Positions 20,967 to 31,300 of a stretch of DNA of 64,000 nt are shown one piece after another. The notes beneath the pieces are model-generated. The model was not told the DNA's origin, did not search any database, and saw only the letters and a list, made by a program, of their open reading frames with translations. Numbering within the stretch: the first letter of the stretch is position 1; the number at the start of each line of letters is the position of its first letter. Source of the stretch: Neoarius graeffei (lineage: Eukaryota; Chordata; Actinopteri; Siluriformes; Ariidae); contig NC_083578.1 in assembly GCF_027579695.1 (NCBI RefSeq), forward strand, positions 4,816,460 to 4,880,459. The letters run 5' to 3'. The translations under genes were made by a program, and so were the position numbers.

Positions 20967-22236
20967 GGGTCATTCCACGTCAATTCAACCGGGGCCCGCG
21001 CACTGAGGTCTCAAAAAATTCTGAAAAAATCACCAATGTACCCATGTTACCTCGGAGAAACACTGTAAATTTATTTGAATGTAAGATGTATACTTTCCAT
21101 GTTACAGCCAGTTTTACTGGGGGAGGGGGGTGTCAATTTTGTTCAGACTCTTTTTTTTTTTTTGTCAAAGTTCACAAGCCCATAGCTCAAGAACTAAACC
21201 ATGAAGGAGGCTCAAATTTTGCATGCTGGTACATAAATAGGAATAGTATGTAGCAAAACTGTCATTTTGGGTCTGGATGATCCTGCATGGTCATAGCACT
21301 CCCTCAAAGATGATCAAAATTTTATTGGAGTTTTTTATTGGAGGGATCCTTTTCAATTTCAATGATTCAGTGATTTTAGGGGCACCTGTGGTTACTCTTA
21401 ATATCATCAGAATCATTGAAATTGAAAAGGATCCCTCCACCCCTGCACAGGCACGCTCAGGTGATCATGTCAGGGCAAAATTGGCCTTTGGTTATTTACT
21501 CTTTACATTAAGGTTATAGAAAACATATTGCTCTCAATGGTGCATTTTGCCCATGTTCAGGGTGGAAAATAAAAAAGAAAGATTTGAGTAAGACAAGCCA
21601 AATTGGTGTTTTTAAAAAGAAGGGATCATGGAGAATAAAGAAAAAATATTTTAAAAATCTGCGCACATTCCCACAAGGTGTTATGGTGCTCTGAAAATGA
21701 CATCCAAAATGATGTCAGACTTGTGAGGTCTTTTGTTCAAACACTGATAGAGTTTCCTTTCTGTTTATTGCTTTTGTTGAGAGTGTTTCTACTTATCTCA
21801 ATAAGGGAAAAAAATCAAGAGCCTATGTTGGGTAAAAATATGTCTTCTGAAGGCCTAAACAGAGCACAGCCAAAAACTCCAATAAAATTTTGATCATCTT
21901 TGAGGGAGTGCTATGACCATGCAGGATCATCCAGACCCAAAATGACAGTTTTGCTACATACTATTCCTATTTATGTACCAGCATGCAAAATTTGAGCCTC
22001 CTACATGGTTTAGTTCTTGAGTTATGGGCTTGTGAACTTTGACAAAAAAAAGAGTCTGAACAAAATTGACACCCTCCTCCCCCAGTAAGACTGGCTGTAA
22101 CATGGAAAGTATACATCTTACATTCAAATAAATTTACAGTGCTTCTCCTAGGTAACATGGGTACATCTGGTGATTTTTTCAGAGTTTTTTGAGACCTAAG
22201 TGCGCGGGCCCCGGTTGAATTGACATGGAATGACCC
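20967..22236. mobile_element. Fold-back element with inverted arms of about 355 bp
   Basis: The left arm (20967-21325) begins GGGTCATTCCACGTCAATTC and the right arm (21880-22236) is its reverse complement with about 95 percent identity by eye. The flanks share AGAA. A second, nested hairpin of about 29 bp arms (GGAGGGATCC…) lies at 21340-21440. No transposase is encoded. Confidence 0.8.
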
Positions 22237-22908
22237 AGAAAGAAAGAAAGGAAAGAAACCCCGCCGAAAACAATCCCTCTCCCCCTGGTGAACTCCGTCC
22301 CGGGGTGAGGTACAATTATTCATTATAACTGTATTAAACACTTCGTCACGCTTTAACACCAGAAGTGGATAAAAAAGGCAACATAAACATTATTAGCATC
22401 GCTGCTATTCACATTCGCATGTAGTAAAATAAAGTACATAACATATACCATAAAATATTAATAGAAAGGTTGTTTATGAAAAATACTGTACACATTTTAC
22501 TCCGGCTTATAAATACAACATAACTTAATGACTGTCGAGTAACACCAGAGATGAAAACATGCTGTTCAGCTCCTTCCTCAACAAGGCGAAGGAGGAAATT
22601 ACGTCACAGGTGAAAGGTCAGAGAGAGAACTAGGGGTCAAAATAAAAGTCAGGAACTAGCCAAGGCTAATTTAACAGTATACTTTCTTAATTATATTTAA
22701 TATTTTCTTAATAATATTAAAATTAAATTTATTTATTTATTTATTTATTTATTTGTTTGTCAAAACCCTTGAAGGTTTTTTTCCCTCCTCCAAAAAGAAA
22801 TGAAGCTTTAAAATAAGCAGAATCAGCATCAGGACCACCCCAAACATCTTTTACAATTCATATATACAATACTCAACAAAAACACATCATAATGCAAATC
22901 TCTAACAA

Positions 22909-22950
<42 letters not shown>

Positions 22951-23150
22951 GATTTTAAAGCATCAAATCAGTTAGGATGGTGTGTTAAAATTAAAACTGA
23001 AAACAATGAGTTATAAATATTCTTTGATCTGTATTGAATTCAAAACAATTCAATTCAAAGGCACATTATTTGATGTTTTATGTCATTAATTTATTTTCAT
23101 TCATTCATTCATTCATTTATTCATTCAAAATAAACACTCATTTCAATTTT
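22237..23150. other. Intergenic, AT-rich, no gene
   Basis: Microsatellites only: TTTA-type at 22722-22755, ATT at 22909-22950 and a CATT run at 23097-23126. Confidence 0.5.
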
Positions 23151-23670
23151 CATTCTTGCAACACATTTCAAAACAGTTGGGACAGTAAAGCATTTCCCAC
23201 TTTATAATGTTTATAATGTTGCCGTTCCTTCTCCCAACACTTAAGATGTTTATGTACTGAAGACTCCAAGTGATGAAGTGTTTCAGGTGTTATTTTTGGT
23301 CCTGTTCTAAACAGGTCTTAAGGTTAGGGTGACCAGACATCCCGGTTTTACCGGGACAGTCCCAATTTGGGGTTGTGTGTCCCGAGTCCTGACAAAAGTC
23401 TGTCGGGACACGGATATGTCCCGGTTTTCGCCACTCGCGACTGAGCAGCGTGGGAATCATTAGCGGAGAAATGTCTGCATTTACTATTTTGATGAATTGA
23501 CAGGAATCGCAAACTTTCCTGGTTACTGCCCCCTGGCCCTGTGGCATGGGTGTTTATTTAGCCACATTATTCCAGACAACAGAACGTGTTGCCATGCAAC
23601 AATAAAATAAACATTAACTGGCGCGAATGTTCTTTGTCTAGCAGCTAGCAGCAGTAATGCCGCAGCAATT

Positions 23671-23770
23671 ATGCCGAAAAGAAATTGTACCTTTTCCAAA
23701 GGTTTACAGGGCACCTACCCCTTCCTCCGAGAGGTGCAGAACAATGCGCACGAAGCCGACTGCACACACT
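23671..23770 (+). pseudogene. hAT transposase first exon
   Basis: MPKRNCTFSKGLQGTYPFL then …CTHC followed at once by a donor gtaagt. This resembles the start of fish hAT proteins, where the Cys-x2-Cys pair opens a BED-type finger. The downstream exons are missing. Confidence 0.55.
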
Positions 23771-23893
23771 GTAAGTGCTTTGTTCCTGTACTGAGTTGGG
23801 TAGCCTATTGCAAATGCTGTGCGCTCCTGTGGGGGCTTTCCTCAGGCTGTCGCCCCTCTCCTCCTTTACTGCTGTTTTGTTTGAGTGTATATT

Positions 23894-24497
23894 TACGGAA
23901 GCCGTGAGAGGCCCTTCATATACTCTTTTTTTATTCACCTTGTTATCCCGAGATAACGACATAATTAATTCAGGATCTCGAGAATACAACACAACTAATT
24001 CGAGATCTCGAGAAAACAAAACAATTATTTCATGATCTCAGCTGGATCACTGTATCTCCGTCGGTAGAGACGAAGCCGGGCCAGTCTTCTGCGGAGGTGC
24101 TGCGGACTAATTTTGAAATTATCCCTTATTAAAAGCCTTAATGCAATCTCTCCCTGTGTCAACCCCTGATCAAAATCTTGCCTTATTAGGTGATCGATTA
24201 TTCCAGACATTCTAATGACCAAAGTTGCGTCTATACAGAATGAGAAATAGCCCCAAAGTCAGCATATCACAAGTCTCTTGGCGCACCTGAATGAACCATT
24301 TCTCAGCTGTTTACTCGAGATCATGAAATAATTGTTTTGTTTTCTCGAAATCTCAGAATAATGGTTTTGTTTTCTCAAGATCTCGAATTAGTTGTGTTGT
24401 TTTCTCGAGATCCTGAATTAATTGTGTCGTTATCTCGGGATAACAAGGTGAATAAAAAAAAAAAGGATTATATGAAGGGCCTCTCTCGGCTTCCGTA
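23894..24497 (-). mobile_element. Fold-back DNA element nested in the hAT
   Basis: Inverted ends TACGGAAGCCG…GAGAGGCCCTTCATAT run on through a 'ctcgagaaaacaaaac' region, giving arms of about 130 bp. The centre holds a short HTH-like frame. Confidence 0.75.
24025..24222 (-). CDS. Helix-turn-helix remnant of an integrase-type transposase
   Basis: A 65-codon frame contains GLTQGEIALRLL and HLRRRLARLRLYRRR, the pattern of the N-terminal HTH in fish rve-integrase-like transposon proteins. The catalytic core is not present. The family call is from pattern memory only. Confidence 0.45.
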   Translation of the reverse strand: MVIRMSGIIDHLIRQDFDQGLTQGEIALRLLIRDNFKISPQHLRRRLARLRLYRRRYSDPAEIMK

Positions 24498-25146
24498 GTA
24501 TATATTCTCAAATCACTTGTCTCTTTTTTGTTTCTGTTTAACATACCATTCTGACAGTTTGGCCATATTATTGCTGTGTTGAACAGCTTGTTGCACCTTC
24601 CATTAAAGTGTTCGCTTTTGTCCACATCTTCTTGCTTTATTCATTCAGTTGTGGGGAATGGTTAGTAAGGTTGATTCTGACCTAGGCTATGTTGAGGTCA
24701 CATATCTACTTTTTAAGTTCATGCTATAGTGCATACAATTTTAGAGATATAGCCTACATGTGCATATGCATTCTTCTTGGTGTTCTCACAAACAGGTGAA
24801 ATAAATCAGTTTAAATGTGGCCTATGGACATAGCCTGGCCTATTCTCAGCCATTACAACATCTGTTGTCTGACCATAATTTAACTGATCTGTATACCACT
24901 ATGCTACTAGATAACAAAATGCCTGTTTGTTTTATTTCATGTGAGATGTTGATAAATGTGAGCTTCAACAAAATGATAAGAGCACCTCTCTGAGTGTCAC
25001 GTTTACGTTAAAAAAAAGGTGTGCGTGCACGAGCATGGTCGCGCGCAAAAGTGTCCCGGTTTCAGACTCGGGAAATCTGGTCACCCTACTTAAGGTGTGT
25101 AACAGAACGGGGTCGTCACTGTCATATTTTTTCATTTCTGCTCTGG

Positions 25147-25149
<3 letters not shown>

Positions 25150-25207
<58 letters not shown>
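25150..25207. repeat. (TG)n microsatellite
   Basis: About 28 TG units at the edge of the degenerate Tc1 relic. Confidence 0.95.
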
Positions 25208-25209
<2 letters not shown>

Positions 25210-25301
25210 TGTTGCTCACGTGTGTGCATGTGTGTGTTCACTGCTTCAGATGGGTTAAATGCAGAGAGGAATTTCACAAGGGTGTGATGAATAAAGTTGT
25301 G

Positions 25302-25332
<31 letters not shown>

Positions 25333-25339
25333 AATTCTC

Positions 25340-26000
25340 CACACATTCTCTATTGGGGACAGAGGGGACACGCCCTCTTCTTCCACAGCCACGCCTTTGT
25401 AATGTGAGCAGAATGTGGTTTTGCATTGTCTTGTTGAAATCTCCCTGGAAAAGACGTCGTCTTGAAGGCAGCAGATGTTGCTCCAAAATCTCAGTGTACT
25501 TTTCTGCATTAATGCTCCATCACAGAAGTGTAAGTTACCTTCGCCGAGGGCATTGACCCAACCCCATACCATGACACACCCTGGCTTTTGGACTTCTTCC
25601 TGCTAACAGTCTGCATGGTCCTTTTCATCTTTGGTCCTGAGCACATGGTGTCAATTTCTTCCAAAAAAGACCTGGAATACTGAATTATCTGACCACAGTA
25701 GCCGTTTCCACTGTGTGATGGTCCATCCCAGACTCCTACGAGCCCAGAGAAGCCGATGGCGCTTCTGGACACAGTTAATATAAGGCTTCCTTTTTGCACA
25801 GTAAAGTTTTAACTGGTGTTTGTGGATGTAAAGATGCAACTCTGCATTGTAGTTTGATAAAGGTTTTCCAGAGTAATCCCGAGCCCCTGTGGTTCTATCA
25901 GCTGTAGATGAATGACGGTTCTTGATGCAGTGCCATCTGAGGGATCGGAGATCACGGGGGTTCAGATTAGGCTTGGGTACGGTGGCTGGGAAGTGCAAAA
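25340..26000 (-). pseudogene. Tc1-like transposase relic, family B
   Basis: Minus-strand blocks in order: NPRDLRSLRWHCIKNRHSS, LKLYCAKRKPYINCVQKRH, KRLLWSDNSVF, GCVMVWGWVNALGEGNLHF and [15 protein letters not shown] repeat (25301-25332) has replaced what follows. Frameshifts are frequent and the HTH region is cut off by the MITE at 25978. Confidence 0.8.
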
Positions 26001-26232
26001 CAAAATTACAAACTGTGAAACAATTTTACATTTTATAAAACAAAATGACATGAGCAAAACACTTTTACCAAGGACAAAACAAATTTACATCTTAGAAAAC
26101 AAATTGACAAGATGTGAAACACACAAAAAAGTGTTTGGCTAATGTAATTTAGTTTTATAAAATGTAAGTGTTTATAAAATATAAAAGTGTTTCATGGTTT
26201 GTAATTTTGTTTTGCACTTTCCGGCCACCGTA
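25978..26232. mobile_element. 255 bp MITE with inverted ends
   Basis: TACGGTGGC…GCCACCGTA ends with about 45 bp of inverted similarity, flanked by CTTGGG on both sides (25972-25977 and 26233-26238). The interior is a run of short AAAACA…TTTTAC phrases. Confidence 0.75.
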
Positions 26233-26726
26233 CTTGGGCCCTTTGCTCTTTATGCACTGAAATTCCTCCAGATTTCATTGAATGGTTTAATGATATTATG
26301 CACTGTAGAGGGTGAAATTTCCAAATCCCTTCCTCTCTTTCTTTGAGGATCATTGTTTTAAAACATTTCAATAATTTTCTCACTCATTTCTTGATAAACT
26401 GGAGATCCTCGGCCCGTCTTTACTCCTCAAAGACTCGGCCTTTCCCAGATACTGATTTTGTCCCAAATCATGATTACAGTCACCTGTTGTTTTCACCTGT
26501 TTCACATCACATCATGATTTAATTGTTGTACCTCATTACTCGCCCTAACTTGCCTTGTCCCAATTTTTTTGGACTGTGTTACACTCCAAAAAATGGTCCT
26601 GTGTCTGAAACACAGGAATGGATGTATATTAACAAATTAAATGAAGTTGACCAACAAAACATGAGATATCTTGGGTTCATTCAGTCTGCAATGAAATACA
26701 AGTCAAAGTACACTTAAAAATCCTGC

Positions 26727-26730
<4 letters not shown>

Positions 26731-26766
<36 letters not shown>
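26731..26766. repeat. (ATT)n microsatellite
   Basis: About 12 units. Confidence 0.9.
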
Positions 26767-26768
<2 letters not shown>

Positions 26769-27284
26769 ATTAATATTATTTTATTTGCATTTTCCACACC
26801 ATCCCAACTTTTCCTGATTTGGGATTGTATTATTATTATCACAATTATTTTGTTTATTTGGTTTGTTTTGATCAGTTTTGTTTCTATAGTGTGTGTGTGT
26901 GTGTGTGTGTGTAAGCAGATGGGTGAGTGGACAATAGTTGCTATGATAGCATAATGTTTGACTGTTATGCAGAAAATAATATAATTTAGGAAAACAATTT
27001 AAAAAATCCCAAGATGTCTGATACTACATGTAACTATTTTTTATTGAAACTAAAGTTTAATTATTAAGGACATGAATGTTCAAGAAAAACAGCCCACATT
27101 CTTCTATATTTTGTGAACTGAAAATGAGAAATTTATTATTATTATTATTATTATTATCTTTGCAGTTTGAGAGAGAAATAATCCTGAACTTTTCTTAACT
27201 GATGAATTCAGAAGTTTTAAATAGTGAACTGATGGATTTAAACCTGACAGCTTTAACAGGTGAACAGTATTGGTTTGAATTCTG

Positions 27285-27326
27285 CCTGGAAACATGTGAC
27301 TGTGTGTGTGTGTGTGGTGCAGGATT

Positions 27327-27330
<4 letters not shown>
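27285..27330 (+). promoter_or_regulatory. Candidate X and Y boxes of the class II beta promoter
   Basis: CCTGGAAACATGTGACT at 27285-27301 matches the X1/X2 pattern at 12 of 17 positions by eye. GGATTGG at 27322-27328 is a Y-like inverted CCAAT. The X start to ATTGG distance is 39 bp (37 bp in the alpha gene). A TG run fills the spacer and another runs from Y toward the start codon about 90 bp away. Another ATTGG occurs at 27269-27273. Confidence 0.5.

Positions 27331-27361
<31 letters not shown>
27303..27361. repeat. Interrupted (TG)n tract in the beta promoter
   Basis: Two TG runs, 27301-27317 and 27328-27361, flank the Y-like box. Confidence 0.9.
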
Positions 27362-27365
<4 letters not shown>

Positions 27366-27420
27366 TAGAGCTGCTTCACCCACACTTTCCTCAGTAAGAG
27401 AACACACTCAGAGAGGAACA

Positions 27421-27478
27421 ATGTCGGAGCTGCTGAGAATACTGCTCCTCTTACTGCCTGCCATCCTGCACACAGCAA
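27421..27478 (+). CDS. MHC II beta exon 1 (signal peptide)
   Basis: Leucine-rich leader ending …LHTA plus one base, then donor gtgagt. Confidence 0.9.
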
Positions 27479-28273
27479 GTGAGTATTAGATCAGCTGCTG
27501 AGGTTAGGCTGTGTTAAAGAAAACACCACCTGTGCTCTGTTAAAAAAAGAAAAGAACGGAAACAGACAAAGAAACAAAAAGAAGCTCGTGTTTAGAAGGA
27601 TGCAGTTTGTTCATTAAATTTATCAGAGGAATATTACAGAACTGCAGATTTATTTATTTATTTATTTAGTGTTTAAAGGCAGGTTTAAGCACAGAATTAG
27701 TTTTTAAAATAAACATTAAAATCGATTCAAAATAGAAGCTGTATTACTCTCAGTTTTAGCAGTGAAATAAAGCTTTGGTGTTATTTTTCTCTCAGATGGA
27801 AATTCACTGGCAACGGAATATTGGTGCGTCTGGAGGTCTGATGATCTCAGTGACATGGAGTACATAGAGTTTGACATCTTCAATAAGATCAAATATGCAG
27901 AGTATAACAGCACTCTGGGGAAGTATGTGGGATACACTGAAATAGGCATCAAAAACGCAGAGATTTGGAACAATAACACTGCATTCCTGCAAACACGGAA
28001 AGCCGAAGTGGAAAGTTTCTGTAAGAACAATGCTCAGCTTTTCTACAGCATCATCCTCAGTAAAACAGGTGAGATTATTTGGGAACCTCAAAACTTTAAT
28101 TCAGTAATATTCCCAGTATTTCCTCATGATGTATGCCTGTAACAGATTTTACATTATTTTTAGTTCAGTTTAATATTTTAGTTGCATTTAAATGCATGTA
28201 TAATACACACCGAGCTGCTCTTCTGTAGCTTACTAGTTACCTAATTAAACTGATTACCTTTTAGATACCTACA

Positions 28274-28327
<54 letters not shown>

Positions 28328-31300
28328 CTCATCTCATCTCATTATCTGTAGCCGATTTATCCTGTCCTACAGGGTCGCAGGCAGGGCTCGAAATTAACTT
28401 TTTTTCTTTGTGTCCCCCAGTGGTCCTGAATTCTGTGTTGTATTGTCCCGAATGGAAGCAATAGTGTCCCCATTTTTTTCCTCTCTGAAATAACCAGTGG
28501 TTAATATTATCATATGAAGTTACTATTATATTTGTAACTATGCGATTTTGAACCCTTTATATCCTTTTTACAATAAGTCACAAGACACAAGCGACACATG
28601 TCCTATACATCATCTACTTCAAAATTACAGTTATTGCATTTTCAGTTTATTAAACTTTGGCGATCTCACTGTATGAATAGATACCCGTTTATTTAAAGGG
28701 GCCAACTAGCTCATTCAGAAAATGTTTCAACTCCCTACATCTGCAGTACACTTTAGTTGAAAATAAGACCCCTTTTATGTTCATTTCATCTACTTATACC
28801 TTGAATATCTATTGGCACTTATAAGGCCAACTTATAATTTTCACCATTACCATTATCCATTTTATGAACTTTCGCTGCTGAAACGTGGGTGCAAATGTTA
28901 GCAACATCAGCATAGTGCCAGGTCCGAGCCTAGTTGTGCTGCTGACTGACTAAACTTTCTGAACTAGAAAGACACCAAGAAAACTCACTTATTCTGTTGA
29001 ACGGTATCTTCCGTCAATATCATCCACATCATTCCTGTTATATTTTATAACGTGTCTAACAGTGTTCATTAAGTTCATTCAGTTGCTAGCGTTGCCTGCA
29101 GACCAGGCGATGACACTTTGGATCCTGAAGGTCCCGGAGACGTTATGTCTGGGCTTTCAGTTTCTTCCCCGCGGTCGGTCCGCTTCAACCACTTAAGCAT
29201 TTTTGTTCTGGCAAGAGTCGGCGCAACATGTGCGGTAGCAATTCCATTCCAAGTCCATATAATGCAGACACCGGCCGAAGATTCTAGAACAGAATGCGCT
29301 GCTCTGTAGCCTACGGATGCAGGTGCATCGAAAGTGTAGCTACTATGTATTTTTCGCTGTTAACGTTTTAAAATTAAAATTGACAAATTAGGTGAATGTC
29401 TACGTATGTGTTACGGCTTTGTAAATAATATTAATGTAGAACTTTTTTTTCTAGATCTATTTTTTTCCATTGTCCCGGGATTGTCCCAGATATGATAATT
29501 TTGTGTCCCGATGACATTTTTTATGGTCCCCGGGACGTCGGGACACCGTTAGTTTCGAGCGCTGGTCGCAGGCAAGCTGGAGCCTATCCCAGCTGACTAT
29601 GGGCGAAAGGCGGGGTACACCCTGGACAAGTCGCCAGGTCATCACAGGGCTGACACATAGACACAGACAACCATTCACACTCACACCTACGCTCAATTTA
29701 GAGTCACCAGTTAACCTAACCTGCATGTCTTTGGACTGTGGGGGAAACCGGAGCACCCGGAGGAAACCCACTTGGACACGGGGAGAACATGCAAACTCCG
29801 CACAGAAAGGCCCTCGCCGGCCACGGGGCTCGAACCTGGACCTTCTTGCTGTGAGGCGACAGCGCTAACCACTACACCACCGTGCCGCCCATTATTATTA
29901 TTATTTTATAATGAATGACTCTCAGCTGTAAGTTGATGTTGTTGTGGTTTAATTGTGCAGAAAAGCCCCAGGTTGAGGTCACTTTGGTAAAGAAGTCAGA
30001 TGGCACTCACCCAGCCAGGCTGATGTGCAGCGCTTACAGCTTTTACCCACCAAAGATTGAGGTGACCTGGCTGAGAAACGGGAAAGAGATTGAGGGTGAT
30101 GTGACGTACACTGAGGAGATGGCTGATGGAGACTGGTACTATCAGATCCACTCAAATCTGGATTACATGCCAAAATCTGGAGAGGAGATCTCCTGTGTGG
30201 TGCAACACGCCAGCTTCCAAAAGCCCATGGTCTATAAGTGGGGTGAGTCTGATCATCACAGTCAGATCTAAATATCTGAGTCTATTGTCATGAACTAGGG
30301 TTGCCACCTGTGTCTGACAAAAATCCTGGACATTTCGACCATCCAATCGACCTTTTTGCTTGTAAGCAACGGCGCCCTTCACACATCTAACCCAAGACAA
30401 AAATCGCCCTTCTACGCTGAAACTGTATTGCTCTAATTAGTAAAAATGACGCTTTTGCTAGTTATTTGTTTAGTTAATTGCTTTACATAATATAGCAGGT
30501 CTTCAGTAGCCTGGCAAGCCAGACTAAATGTGAATATTTAGTCTGGCCTCGATCCGTAGACATTTCCGAAGCGGGTAGGAGGAACAACCCACTGTCTTTC
30601 AAACTGTCTCTGTGCGTATAGGCCAATGCTCTGACCAATCAGCGCAACAGTGACTGTGACGTAGTCAGAGCGACAGAAAGCAGTGGGGGAGGCCTTGAAA
30701 TAAATAATTTTTCAAAATGCGTATTAATTAATAAACAGGTTCTAGATATTAAGAAGTTTGGAGATAATGACCACAAGTTTGGAGTCTGTACCACATACAT
30801 AACATACAGTCATTTTTTTTCCCCAAGTGTTTTTCAAGGGTTTGCTTAAACTGTTTTTGAGAGTTTTTATTTAGTGGTGTTTGGTGAAATAATTTCCCTT
30901 AAATTTAAAATAATGGGAAAATAAGAAACAATCAAAAAGTAATGTTTCAAAGCTGTTTATTAATTCTTCGTACTGCACAAACTAGCCCCATCCTTTTGGC
31001 TACGAGCGGAGCTAGCTGGTAGATCAGACTTTTGCCATAGCCGGTCGGCAAAACAGCGAAAACGTCCTTCTTGAAAAGGAATGAGCAGAGAGCCTCTTCC
31101 TGCTCATGTTTCAACGAAAACTCCAAGTCTAATTCTTCTAAAACTGATTCCAAAGCGGAGTCAAACGCGCGCTGTTCACTAGCCGTAGCCATCTTTCCTG
31201 CTGCGCTTTCTCCAGCGTCGCGCAGCTTTGTCGTCACTCCTGCAAAAGGCCGCCCAAAGAATCCAAACAAAAACCTTGCGTTGTGATTGGCGGGCACGAT

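Larger units (their letters stand above)
23325..25088 (+). mobile_element. hAT transposon with BED-finger exon
   Basis: Ends TAGGGTGACCAGAC and the inverted TAGGGTGACCAGAT, with an 8 bp duplication CTTAAGGT at 23317-23324 and 25089-25096. It carries an N-terminal transposase exon at 23671 and a fold-back element at 23894-24497. A (TG)n run lies just outside. Confidence 0.85.
23155..26829 (-). mobile_element. Degenerate Tc1-like transposon, family B, carrying insertions
   Basis: A worn relative of the inner element at 44796-47145. The left remnant has 'cagttgggacagtaaagc', and the right end near 26795-26829 is 'catcccaacttttcctgatt…ggattgta'. Its transposase relic lies at 25340-26000 on the minus strand. 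A hAT (23325-25088) and a MITE (25978-26232) are inserted. Confidence 0.75.

Noticed and set aside
27241-27275. ATTGG at 27269 as the beta Y box
   Set aside because: No good X box lies at the right distance upstream. The ATTGG at 27324 pairs better with the X-like box at 27285.
29118-29309. 63-residue open frame repeated at 14589-14780 on the other strand
   Set aside because: It is antisense to the hAT transposase stub and is repeated only because the two elements are copies of each other.
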